This document shows positions 16,176 to 23,996 of a DNA stretch of 41,432 nucleotides, one piece after another. The first letter of the stretch is position 1; each line of letters begins with the position of its first letter. This DNA comes from Lentisphaerota bacterium. Lineage in GTDB: Bacteria; Verrucomicrobiota; Lentisphaeria; Victivallales; Victivallaceae. The notes below the pieces were generated by a model. The model saw only the letters and a list, made by a program, of their open reading frames with translations. It was not told the origin of the DNA and ran no database searches. Both the position numbers and the translations under genes were made by a program. The stretch lies in NCBI GenBank assembly GCA_015061885.1, contig SUVS01000024.1:1-41432 (forward strand). The letters are read 5' to 3'.

Positions 16176-18872
16176 TTATTTGCGTTTGATTTCAAGTTTG
16201 CCCGAAGATGCTTTTTCAAGCGTTATTTCCAGACAGCCTTCAATAATCATTGCAGCGGGAACGCTTTTGCCGTTGTAGAACGCTTCCCATTCGCCGGAAC
16301 CGGCTACATACAGTACCGTGGTCTTATCGCCGGGATTGCCGGAAATGACCAGATCGGCTTCGGCACCGTCTTCAGAGGTTTTCAGTTTTTTGACCCAGCA
16401 ATCGAAACCGGTATTGAACCGCTGTTGTTCAAAATAAGCGGCATACCAGTTCAGAACCGGCGACGAAAGTCCGCCGAAGTGACAGCAGCCGGCACCGCGG
16501 TGTGAACTCATGGAAAAGTGTTCAAAACAATATCTGGATTGATCCACCTCGTTCTGCCACAGGTCGAGTGCGGTTTTTGCTATCTGACGGGCAAAATCAC
16601 TGCGGTTGTCATCCAGAGCCGCTTTCCAGAAGAACCACTGGTGCGGCATCCATACACAGCCGTTCCAGTAGCCATCGGCACGGAAATACGGGGCACTCCG
16701 GTCAACGGTGGAAATACCTATATCGCACCACATGCGTTCCGGATCGGCAAGCATGGCAAAAAGTTTTTCCCGCTGATCGCTGCTGCATATACCCGACACC
16801 AGCGGACTTGCTCCATCCATACCGAAGTTATAATTCACCTTGCTTGCCGGATCCAGCCAGTAACCCAGCGGATTGCCGTTTTCATCGTGTTCCACATAGC
16901 TGAAAACGGCATCTTTTTCGCTCCACGAATGAGTTTGCAGTGCGGCTGTGAGTTTTTCTATGTCGTTTTGCAGCATTGCCTTATCTTTTTCAATACCCAG
17001 CTCGTCCGCTGCCTGCAGCAAAATCTTGGCAAAGCGGATGGCGTGAGCCGTGGTCACGACCGGCACGCAGTTGTGTGTTTTGAATTTATGCACATACCAC
17101 TGCGGCGGGTAATCATCCCAGCCGCCGGAGTTGTAGAAATAGTCCCAACTGCAGAGCATGTTGCTTTTGGGGCGGTTGTAGGTCGAAGTCGGCACATGTC
17201 CGGCGATGAAACTGTAAAATTGCAGCAGCCGGGGATAGAAGAACTCCAGCATCTCCTTATCCTGCCAGCGGTTCCATATTTCCAGATACATGTATGCCTG
17301 TACCGGCATCGGGGTACCGTAAAGCAGAAAATAGTTTTCTGCTCCCGGATCGGTAACATATACATTCAGATTTTCGATTGCCCGGGTTTTGTCCAGCTCC
17401 ATAAAACCCAGCCCGATAAATCCCGAATCCCAACTGTAAAGGCTGTTGTAATACTTATCCGGCACATGATGGCGGATGTTGCACCCCTGCTTGCTGATGG
17501 GGAAATTGACATTGGTCAGACTGGTTGCCCGCATGAGCTGTTGGCTGAATTCATATTTTTTCCCGGCGGCGGAACCATTCGGGATACTGGCCCGTTTTCT
17601 GGCACTTTGGAAGAGTTTTTCCAGATTTTCATTGCTTTTATCCAAATCGGTAATGATTTTTTCTGCTTCAGTGCAGTTGGCGGCGGTGCAGTAAATTGTG
17701 TAAATTACCGCTTTGCCTCCGGCGGCGATCTCAATGGGGATTATGTAACTGTCGTGGCAATATTCATCGCCGGTAATTTGCCACTGCCTGAAATAGGGCT
17801 GACGCAAACCGTAGGAGTAATTTATAAAGTGCGAAAGATTATCCACCCAGTAATCCCGCTGAACCGATTCCGGCTTGCTCCACCAGCAACCGTAAGCATG
17901 ATCGAGTTTGTCGCTGGTAACAGTACAGCACTGCGGGTGGTTTTCTTTCTGGACCTGCGGCGACATGGCTCTGCCCATCGGGGCAAAACGGATGTTGGAA
18001 CTCTGTAAATCTTTATCGCCGATAACAAAACCGTCGATCCGCACACCGGCTCCATCGGCGGAGCTGACTATTTCCAGCATATTATCTGTTGCAAATTTGC
18101 CGCGGTAGAGTTCAATGAGTTCAAAAGTGCCGTTTCCTGCGAGGTCAAAAGTGAATTCCTGACCGTTGACAACGGCTTTGATCTGCTGGGTTTTATCCTG
18201 ATCTACGCGTATGCGGCCGAAAATGCAACCTTCACTGCCGGGGGCGGTGAATTTATAGCGGAGTTTATCGCCGGCTTTTTCGGCAAAACAGGGTAAGCCT
18301 TTGTCGTAAAACGGCTTGCCGATACAACGGTTGTTGACTGTGCCGGGGAAGTTCTGTTCGCCGCGTCTGCCGCCGGCACAAACCAGATTATGGTCAAAAC
18401 GGGTGTATGAATAGCTTATTTCTTCGTAATCCAACGCATCCAGAAAGATGGCATTTTCCGGAATAAAGGGCATAACATCCGGGCGGGGGGCAAGTCTTAC
18501 ACATGCCAGGAGCGATGTTGCACGCAATTCGTGAGTGTTGTTGACAAATTCGGCTCGGCCCAGCCAGAGGTCTTTGCCGATATTACCGTAAGCTACATCG
18601 CAATAAAAGTGATCCATGCCTTCCATTTGCTGGCGGAACGAAAAATAACTCAAATCCGGGGCGGCTTCCAGCGGCGAACAGCCACATTCCCGCAAGGTTT
18701 CCGGCGGAAAAAAACTTCTACGCAAGATACCGGGTATCAGACAGAAGTCAAACTTCACACCTTTTTTGCGGTCAGCTATATGGCTTAAAGCATAAATGTC
18801 GCGGGCAAAAGGCCCCCAGTCGGAAAGAGTTTCAAGATCGTGGGTGTTGATCAGATAATCGTATTTATTCAT
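16176..18872 (-). CDS. GH63/MGH1-like glycoside hydrolase
   Basis: 898 residues from the ATG at 18872, chosen for the AAAGGAG eleven bases upstream; the frame extends 20 codons further. Residues about 1-180 form an N-terminal beta-domain and about 190-290 a carbohydrate-binding-module-like jelly roll ending in VRIDGFVIGD. The C-terminal half (about 430-880) is an (alpha/alpha)6 barrel of GH63 or mannosylglycerate-hydrolase type: YSWDSGF (Asp482, candidate acid), WLDPASKVNYNFGMDG, YFRADGYWNGCVWMPHQW and CFEHFSMSSHRGAG with a candidate base Glu. No signal peptide is seen. First gene of the five-gene operon running to 10911. Exact activity (alpha-glucosidase, mannosylglycerate hydrolase or other) is open. 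Confidence 0.75.
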   Translation of the reverse strand: MNKYDYLINTHDLETLSDWGPFARDIYALSHIADRKKGVKFDFCLIPGILRRSFFPPETLRECGCSPLEAAPDLSYFSFRQQMEGMDHFYCDVAYGNIGKDLWLGRAEFVNNTHELRATSLLACVRLAPRPDVMPFIPENAIFLDALDYEEISYSYTRFDHNLVCAGGRRGEQNFPGTVNNRCIGKPFYDKGLPCFAEKAGDKLRYKFTAPGSEGCIFGRIRVDQDKTQQIKAVVNGQEFTFDLAGNGTFELIELYRGKFATDNMLEIVSSADGAGVRIDGFVIGDKDLQSSNIRFAPMGRAMSPQVQKENHPQCCTVTSDKLDHAYGCWWSKPESVQRDYWVDNLSHFINYSYGLRQPYFRQWQITGDEYCHDSYIIPIEIAAGGKAVIYTIYCTAANCTEAEKIITDLDKSNENLEKLFQSARKRASIPNGSAAGKKYEFSQQLMRATSLTNVNFPISKQGCNIRHHVPDKYYNSLYSWDSGFIGLGFMELDKTRAIENLNVYVTDPGAENYFLLYGTPMPVQAYMYLEIWNRWQDKEMLEFFYPRLLQFYSFIAGHVPTSTYNRPKSNMLCSWDYFYNSGGWDDYPPQWYVHKFKTHNCVPVVTTAHAIRFAKILLQAADELGIEKDKAMLQNDIEKLTAALQTHSWSEKDAVFSYVEHDENGNPLGYWLDPASKVNYNFGMDGASPLVSGICSSDQREKLFAMLADPERMWCDIGISTVDRSAPYFRADGYWNGCVWMPHQWFFWKAALDDNRSDFARQIAKTALDLWQNEVDQSRYCFEHFSMSSHRGAGCCHFGGLSSPVLNWYAAYFEQQRFNTGFDCWVKKLKTSEDGAEADLVISGNPGDKTTVLYVAGSGEWEAFYNGKSVPAAMIIEGCLEITLEKASSGKLEIKRK

Positions 18873-18904
18873 AAAAAACAAAGCTCCTTTTTGCTTGTTC
18901 TGAT

Positions 18905-18932
18905 AATTTACATCATTAAAGGTAAATTGCAA
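18905..18932 (-). promoter_or_regulatory. Candidate promoter of the GH63-CE15 operon
   Basis: Minus strand TTGCAA (18927-18932), 16-base spacer, TAAATT (18905-18910). The start point would be near 18898, with the AAAGGAG site between it and the ATG at 18872. Confidence 0.4.
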
Positions 18933-19103
18933 GCGGAGGGGATTTTTAAAGTCCTAAAAAGCCGCCAAAGATGCGATATATTTATATTGATGTTGCCGGC
19001 CGTTACCGTTATTTGTATAAATTTCAACTTTCAATTTCAAAATTCACACAAAATCAGCATGATTTCTCCTTCTGGGCGGTTGAAGAAGTATATTTTTCCG
19101 GGA

Positions 19104-20492
19104 TTATTTTTTCACTGTCAGATCGTCAAACTGCCGGCGGCTGGCTTTTATCAGCATCCGGCGGCAGATGACAAAAAGCATACCCCCGTTGACCAGCGAT
19201 ACCAGCACCCATGATGCCGGGTAGGAAATCATCAGGCTTTCCATACACGGGTTCAGCGGGAAAATCAAAAACACCCATCCCACCCGGAAGACGCATGCAC
19301 CCATAAGAGTTACGATCGTGGGGACAAAAGAATACCCCAGTCCGCGTAATGCACCGTTGATTATTTCCATTACCGCCAGTAAAAAGTAGAATGTCAGCTG
19401 ATAATTTATCCGGATTAGACCCCAGTCTATAACCTGCATATCGGAGTTGTAGATCATTAACAGCGGCACTTTGAATATATGACAGATGCCAGTCAGGCTC
19501 AATGCCATAAATACTGCTCCCGCCATACATATATAGATACTTTTCATGATGCGTTTGTATTTTCGTGCACCGTGATTCTGCCCCACAAAACTTATCACTG
19601 CCAGAGCGTAAGCTGTAAATGTGGTATGGATCATGCCTTCAATACTCAAGGCCGCCGTGCTCCCGGCGATCGCCTGCCAGCCGAAACTGTTGATTGTGGA
19701 CTGGATTATGACATTGGAAAAAGAAAAGAGCATCCCCTGTATTCCCGCCGGAATACCGATGCGGAGCAGTTCTTTGAGTACCGGCAAGTGAAAGTGCAGT
19801 TTGCTCCATTTGATTTGATACTCCGGACTGCATGATTTAAGTGCCCGCAGTACCAATACCGCCGACAGCACATTGGAGAGCTTGGTGGCGATCGCCACCC
19901 CGGCTACATCCATCTTGCACACCAGCACAAAAAAGAGGTTCAGCAATACATTCACCACTCCGGCACTTGCCATGTAGATCAGCGGGCGTTTGGTATCGCC
20001 CACACTCCGCAATATGGCACTGCCGAAGCTGTAAAGGATCATAAACGGTATGCCCAGACACCATATCCACAAATAAAGTGAGGCTTTCCCCAGAATCGCA
20101 TCCGGCACTGACATAAGTTTTAATACCGGTGTGGTTATCAGCAATCCTATGACCGTCATGGCTGTACCTCCGGCACAGGCGATCGCCATAGCTGTATGCA
20201 GTGTGTGGAAGAGATTTTTTTTGTCCTGGGCACCGGTATAGCGTGCCACCAGCACATTTACAGCTGAACTTACCCCGAAAAACAAATTGAGCATCAACAT
20301 GGTAAATGCCGGAGCCGAGCCCACTGCCGCCATCGCTTCGCCGGGGGCAAATTTGCCGATAACGATCAGGTCGGCGGCATGAAACATCAAATTCAATGCA
20401 TTGGTCAGCATCAATGGCACTGCAAAGCGTACTATCTTGCCCGTCAGCGGACCGTGACACATATCGACCTGATATTTTTTCTTTATTCCCAT
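19104..20492 (-). CDS. MATE family transporter (second copy)
   Basis: 462 residues from the ATG at 20492; a TTG at 20504 would add four residues. The polytopic protein shares the MATE pattern of the first copy almost block for block: DMCHGPLTGKIVRFAVPLML opening, AADLIVIGKFAPGEAMAAVG, GSAILRSVGDTKRP, and FVGQNHGARKYKRIMKSIY. It is a NorM/DinF-type cation-coupled antiporter with unknown substrate. It follows the deoxyribosyltransferase gene by 20 bases and is probably co-transcribed with it, not with the GH63 operon, which has its own promoter. The two MATE copies look like an old tandem duplication around the GH63 gene. Confidence 0.85.
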   Translation of the reverse strand: MGIKKKYQVDMCHGPLTGKIVRFAVPLMLTNALNLMFHAADLIVIGKFAPGEAMAAVGSAPAFTMLMLNLFFGVSSAVNVLVARYTGAQDKKNLFHTLHTAMAIACAGGTAMTVIGLLITTPVLKLMSVPDAILGKASLYLWIWCLGIPFMILYSFGSAILRSVGDTKRPLIYMASAGVVNVLLNLFFVLVCKMDVAGVAIATKLSNVLSAVLVLRALKSCSPEYQIKWSKLHFHLPVLKELLRIGIPAGIQGMLFSFSNVIIQSTINSFGWQAIAGSTAALSIEGMIHTTFTAYALAVISFVGQNHGARKYKRIMKSIYICMAGAVFMALSLTGICHIFKVPLLMIYNSDMQVIDWGLIRINYQLTFYFLLAVMEIINGALRGLGYSFVPTIVTLMGACVFRVGWVFLIFPLNPCMESLMISYPASWVLVSLVNGGMLFVICRRMLIKASRRQFDDLTVKK

Positions 20493-20512
20493 AACCGTAT
20501 GCAATCTTTGTT

Positions 20513-21181
20513 TTATCTGTAAAGTCCGCTGTTCTGTTTGCGTTCAATCAAGTCCTGCCATATTGTTTCCAGGCGTTCAGAGAGTGTGCCGCCGATACTT
20601 TTTACCGTATTGAGATATTGTCCGGCAAGGGCATCGCCGGAGAGCCAGGATTTTTCGCCGGTCACTTTGTCCAGTGCCGCAACTGCGTCAGCAGCAATGC
20701 TTTCGTAATAGAGCTTGAGTATTGCTTCAGCGTTTTCAGCTTTTTTCATACATTCGTGATAACGCATCATCCCGTTGATATGCAATACCTTTGTCCGCGG
20801 ATAATGCGAACACATCAGATTCCACGGTTCGCCGTCGGGCAGGGTGTGATCGCCGCTGTTGCGGAAATCGGTACGCAGCAGCACCGCCGGCATATCCACG
20901 GCTTTGGCAAAGCAGAATTCCACTACTGTTCCGGAATCAGGATCAGGTCCGTCAAAGTTTGCTATTATGCAATCGCAGGCAAGCAGCAGCTCAAAGTCGG
21001 CATCGCGGATACTTTGCGAGGTGCGGTCAGTTACTTCACATTCACCGTCTTGCGGAAGCATGATCCGGTAACGGTTTTGCGAAACGCGTTCTATTGCATC
21101 GGCAAGCATCAGATTGCCGCCCAGATCTTTGGCATCAAAAAGATCGCCGGCAAAATATACTTTCAAGGTATTGTGTTCCAT
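20513..21181 (-). CDS. Nucleoside 2-deoxyribosyltransferase family protein
   Basis: 222 residues. The start LKVYFAGDLFDAKDLGGN and the block FDGPDPDSGTVVEFCFAKA are typical of the family; Glu88 in SGTVVE fits the catalytic nucleophile that forms the deoxyribosyl-enzyme intermediate. Relatives exchange bases on deoxynucleosides or hydrolyse modified nucleotides. The extra ~80 residues at the C-terminus are mostly helical and exceed the usual ~150-residue length. Paired with a MATE exporter in one operon; together they might handle nucleoside analogues or salvage, but this is inference. Confidence 0.75.
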   Translation of the reverse strand: MEHNTLKVYFAGDLFDAKDLGGNLMLADAIERVSQNRYRIMLPQDGECEVTDRTSQSIRDADFELLLACDCIIANFDGPDPDSGTVVEFCFAKAVDMPAVLLRTDFRNSGDHTLPDGEPWNLMCSHYPRTKVLHINGMMRYHECMKKAENAEAILKLYYESIAADAVAALDKVTGEKSWLSGDALAGQYLNTVKSIGGTLSERLETIWQDLIERKQNSGLYR

Positions 21182-21219
21182 AAAAAGAGAATCTTATATT
21201 ATTTAAAGCATCTTCTTTT

Positions 21220-21247
21220 AAAATAAACCTTACACGATTTATTGCAA
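21220..21247 (-). promoter_or_regulatory. Candidate promoter of the deoxyribosyltransferase-MATE operon
   Basis: Minus strand TTGCAA (21242-21247), 16-base spacer, TATTTT (21220-21225); start point near 21213, about 32 bases before the ATG. Confidence 0.45.
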
Positions 21248-21290
21248 GTCAGCTTGGATTTTTTTTTCGAGAAAATTTTTTCTGAAATAC

Positions 21291-21319
21291 TTGCAATAAT
21301 GCGTTTGAAAATGTATATT
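21291..21319 (+). promoter_or_regulatory. Candidate promoter of the corA operon
   Basis: TTGCAA (21291-21296), 17-base spacer, TATATT (21314-21319). The start point near 21326 would give a leader of about 260 bases before corA, long enough for regulation. Confidence 0.5.
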
Positions 21320-21378
21320 TTACGGTCGTTTTTCCGATTACAGATAACTGAAACATTTAACAGGAGTATATTTGATCT

Positions 21379-21474
21379 ATGATTACGAGTACGGTCAACA
21401 CCAGTCTGGATGCTGAACCGCCGTCGTGCAGTATGCTTCGGGTGCGGTGTGGCAGTTGTCAGAGCTTTTTTTGA
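21379..21474 (+). CDS. Possible 31-residue leader peptide upstream of corA
   Basis: ATG at 21379 with AGGAG 12 bases upstream; the frame ends at TGA 21472-21474. The product has three Cys in the second half (PPSCSM, RCGSCQ) and ends in two Phe. It lies wholly in the predicted corA leader. I do not recognise it. The ribosome binding site spacing is long, so translation is uncertain. Confidence 0.3.
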   Translation: MITSTVNTSLDAEPPSCSMLRVRCGSCQSFF

Positions 21475-21517
21475 ACAATAGCTTCCATTTTCTGCATCCA
21501 ATAAATACTGCTTGAAT

Positions 21518-21571
21518 TTTTGCAAATCCGGCAGAGCTGCAACTGGATTTTTTTTCAGCTCTGCTGCAAAA
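21518..21571 (+). promoter_or_regulatory. Two-part hairpin in the corA leader
   Basis: Inner arms GCAGAGCTG (21531-21539) and CAGCTCTGC (21556-21564), and outer arms TTTTGCA (21518-21524) and TGCAAAA (21565-21571), separated by a one-sided 6-base bulge. The 16-nt loop contains eight T. The foot of the hairpin lies just before the AGAGAG that would serve corA, 17 bases from the ATG, so folding could affect ribosome access. Confidence 0.5.
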
Positions 21572-21588
21572 GAGAGTAAGCGTGTATT

Positions 21589-22530
21589 ATGTTTAAGAGT
21601 TATAAAATTTCCGACGGGCGGGTGGTTGAGTGTCCGGAAGATGCCATCGGCCCCATTCAGCTTTACAGCAATCCGACCGATGAAGACCGGAAATTTCTGG
21701 TCGAAGAGTGCGGCATTGATGAACACACCTATTATTCGGCTCTGGACGAAGACGAAATATCGCGTGTGGAATACGAAAGCAACCATATTGCGGTGATTTT
21801 CAAACAGCCGCGGCGTTACAACCGCGACAATAAACTTATTTTTCGCGTGGCATCTGCCGGTGCGTTTCTTTTTAAGGATAAGATAATCATCGTGCAGGCA
21901 GACTCGGTACCGATCTTTGAATATGGCAAGATGCCGTTGCGGGGCAATACGATCCCGGGGGTGCTGTTGCGGCTTTTTTATCACTCCACCCGGCACTTTC
22001 TGGAAAATCTGCGGATAATCCGGTCGATTTCCGACAGTTTTGAAAGCAAGATGGAAACCAGCGTGACCAATAAGGCTCTTGCCGGGATATTCTCGCTTTT
22101 AAAAGGTCTGACTTATTATGAAAGTGCCACCGGTGCCAATCAGCTTTTACTGCTCAAGCTCAAAACGGATGCCCGGAAAATCGGTTTTACCGAAGAAGAG
22201 AACGACTTTCTGGAAGATATTACTGTGGAAAACAAGCAGTGCGACAATCTGTCGAACATTTATTCCGGGATCCTCAATGATATGTCAGCGGCACGCGTGT
22301 CGATCGTCAATAACAACCTTTCCGGCACCATGAAACTGCTGGCGGTCATAAATCTGGTGTTCATGCCGATAAATGTGCTTACCGGTATGGGCGGCATGTC
22401 GGAGTTTTCCGCAATGACCGAAGGTATCTGGTGGCCGTATGCTTACAGCGGATTTTTCCTGGCATCGGTGCTTATAGCGTATATAACATTCCTGACATTC
22501 AAGCGTATCGGGGTTACTTCGCACAAATAA
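21589..22530 (+). CDS. CorA-like divalent cation channel with GMG in place of GMN
   Basis: 313 residues, the normal CorA length. A large soluble N-terminal domain with a charged long helix (HFLENLRIIRSISDSFESKM through DMSAARVSIVNNNLSGTMK as separate segments) leads into two C-terminal membrane helices (LLAVINLVFMPINVLTG and WWPYAYSGFFLASVLIAYITF) and a short basic tail. The family signature GMN at the pore mouth is here Gly266-Met267-Gly268, followed by GMSEFS. CorA proteins pass Mg2+, Co2+ or Zn2+; loss of the Asn may alter selectivity. First gene of an operon with the small membrane protein and prmC. Confidence 0.8.
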   Translation: MFKSYKISDGRVVECPEDAIGPIQLYSNPTDEDRKFLVEECGIDEHTYYSALDEDEISRVEYESNHIAVIFKQPRRYNRDNKLIFRVASAGAFLFKDKIIIVQADSVPIFEYGKMPLRGNTIPGVLLRLFYHSTRHFLENLRIIRSISDSFESKMETSVTNKALAGIFSLLKGLTYYESATGANQLLLLKLKTDARKIGFTEEENDFLEDITVENKQCDNLSNIYSGILNDMSAARVSIVNNNLSGTMKLLAVINLVFMPINVLTGMGGMSEFSAMTEGIWWPYAYSGFFLASVLIAYITFLTFKRIGVTSHK

Positions 22531-22545
22531 CCGCGGAGGGTGATG

Positions 22546-23097
22546 ATGAAAAAGAACAAGAAAAACAGTAAGAAAAACCATAATTACATCAAGGCTTCCG
22601 ACTCCAAAAAACAGCGTGCAGTGCAGTTTTTCAACCGCTGCACACTGTTGCTGCTACTGGTGGTGGTGGTGTCGCTGGCACTTTGTTTTGAAAAACCTTA
22701 CGAGCTGGAACACTCTTCCATTCATGGGCCTGCACTCTGGTTTTTGCATCTGATAGCGTGGCCGATACTGTTTCTGCCGGGGGTGATAAACAGTTTCAGC
22801 TTTGCTCATAATACTGCGGTCATGAAATATCTCATCAACGAAAATCCCGCCCTTATTCTGGCCATACTCGGTTGTCTTTTGATTGGCATAGTCTGGGTGA
22901 TGATCCGCCGTTACGGGATAAGCTGGTTCGGGGTATCCGGAATGCGTTCTGCGGGATATTTTATGCTTATTTTTGCCAGCTGGGGGGTGTTGCAGTTATT
23001 GATTTCGGCAGTGATCGTTTTGCTTGATACCAACACGCTCATACCATTCCAGCCGGTAAAAAATACTAAAACAGTGCAAACTCAAACAGCAAAGTGA
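22546..23097 (+). CDS. Small membrane protein of unknown function
   Basis: 183 residues from the third possible start (GTG 22540, ATG 22543, ATG 22546); GGAGG at 22535-22539 best serves the last. A Lys/Asn-rich cytoplasmic N-terminus (about 30 residues) is followed by four likely membrane segments: TLLLLLVVVVSLALCF, LWFLHLIAWPILFLPGVI, ALILAILGCLLIGIVWVMI and AGYFMLIFASWGVLQLLI. I recognise no family. It lies 15 bases after corA, and its stop overlaps the possible GTG start of prmC, so the three genes are probably translated from one mRNA. Confidence 0.65.
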   Translation: MKKNKKNSKKNHNYIKASDSKKQRAVQFFNRCTLLLLLVVVVSLALCFEKPYELEHSSIHGPALWFLHLIAWPILFLPGVINSFSFAHNTAVMKYLINENPALILAILGCLLIGIVWVMIRRYGISWFGVSGMRSAGYFMLIFASWGVLQLLISAVIVLLDTNTLIPFQPVKNTKTVQTQTAK

Positions 23098-23099
23098 TT

Positions 23100-23960
23100 A
23101 TGCTGAAAAATGAAAAAATTTTTTATTCAGGTGAACTGCTTGACCGCATGACGGCGGCATTTACGGCTCATAATATGGAGCAGGCTCAAGCCGAAGCTGT
23201 GGCCATAATATCAGAATTGCTGGACTGCAACCGGGTAATGGCACAGCTTGACCGCAAACGCCAGCTGACTCCGGAACTTTGGGCAAGAGGTTTGGAAATA
23301 ATAGAACGCAGATTGCATAATGAACCGTGGCAATACATTTTTCAGCGGGCATATTTCCGGGATCTGACTTTAAAAGTTACTCCGGCGGTGCTGATACCAC
23401 GCCCGGAAACGGAAATATTGGTCGATTGGTGCATAGATATTCTGCCGGAAGGCGGTAAAGTGCTTGATCTGGGTACCGGTTCCGGGGCGATCGCCTTGAG
23501 TGTAGCCACCGAAAGACCCGATGCCAGAGTCACTGCCTGCGATGTAAGCCGTGACGCGTTGGCTGTTGCTGCAGAAAATGCTCAAAACACTGCTCCGGGG
23601 AGAGTTCGGTGGGTCGAAAGCGATCTCTTCAGTGATCTTCAGGGCGAAAAGTTCGACCTGATCGCGGCAAATCTGCCTTATGTTACTGAAAACGAACACC
23701 TTGAGCTTTCGCCGGAAGTAAGACTTTTTGAGCCGAAACTTGCTCTGACATCCGGCGAAGACGGCTTGGAGCTTATCCGTAAAACCGTTGTTCAAGCCGC
23801 CGGTCATTTATCGCCGCACGGAGCAATAATTCTGGAAATGAGCAGCAGTCAGACCGGAACGGTTGCGGAGTTATTTTGCGAAACGCTCCAATATTGTGCC
23901 ATCGAAATAATCAAAGACTACACTCAACGCGACCGCTTTGTAGCCGCCAGACTGCGTTGA
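23100..23960 (+). CDS. prmC: Peptide chain release factor N5-glutamine methyltransferase
   Basis: 286 residues from the ATG at 23100; a GTG at 23094 overlapping the upstream stop codon is an alternative. PrmC (HemK) uses S-adenosylmethionine to methylate the glutamine of the GGQ motif in release factors. Evidence is the N-terminal helical domain, LIPRPETEILVDW, the SAM-binding VLDLGTGSGAIALS, and ANLPYV at 191-194. The catalytic tetrapeptide is NLPY, not the textbook NPPY; this variant is common in PrmC proteins. The gene ends with a 14-bp hairpin that includes its stop codon. Confidence 0.9.
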   Translation: MLKNEKIFYSGELLDRMTAAFTAHNMEQAQAEAVAIISELLDCNRVMAQLDRKRQLTPELWARGLEIIERRLHNEPWQYIFQRAYFRDLTLKVTPAVLIPRPETEILVDWCIDILPEGGKVLDLGTGSGAIALSVATERPDARVTACDVSRDALAVAAENAQNTAPGRVRWVESDLFSDLQGEKFDLIAANLPYVTENEHLELSPEVRLFEPKLALTSGEDGLELIRKTVVQAAGHLSPHGAIILEMSSSQTGTVAELFCETLQYCAIEIIKDYTQRDRFVAARLR

Positions 23961-23985
23961 CAGAAAATACGGTCAACGCAGTCTG
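23948..23985. terminator. Perfect 14-bp hairpin overlapping the prmC stop codon
   Basis: Arms 23948-23961 and 23972-23985 (CAGACTGCGTTGAC and exact complement) with a 10-nt loop. The left arm is the last four codons and stop of prmC. It lies in a 36-base gap between convergent prmC and thi4 and would form in both transcripts. No T-tract on either strand. Confidence 0.6.
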
Positions 23986-23996
23986 CGATTGATGGG

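Larger units (their letters stand above)
21182..21588. other. 407-base intergenic region with divergent promoters and a structured leader
   Basis: It holds a minus promoter for the deoxyribosyltransferase operon, a plus promoter for the corA operon, a possible 31-codon leader ORF, and a long hairpin just before corA. I looked for an M-box or other known magnesium riboswitch and saw no match. No tRNA or mobile element was seen. Confidence 0.6.

Noticed and set aside
16518-18008. 496-codon plus-strand frame opposite the GH63-like gene
   Set aside because: Antisense shadow; the minus-strand protein has conserved catalytic motifs across the same span.
14784-20492. Composite transposon or recent duplication around the GH63-like gene (two MATE copies)
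   Set aside because: The copies have diverged widely, there are no flanking inverted repeats or transposase, and each lies in its own operon.
21320-21588. M-box magnesium riboswitch upstream of corA
   Set aside because: The conserved M-box sequence elements are not recognisable; only an unrelated hairpin is present.
21199-21996. 265-codon minus frame across the corA leader and start
   Set aside because: Antisense to corA, no motif, and it would overlap two promoters.
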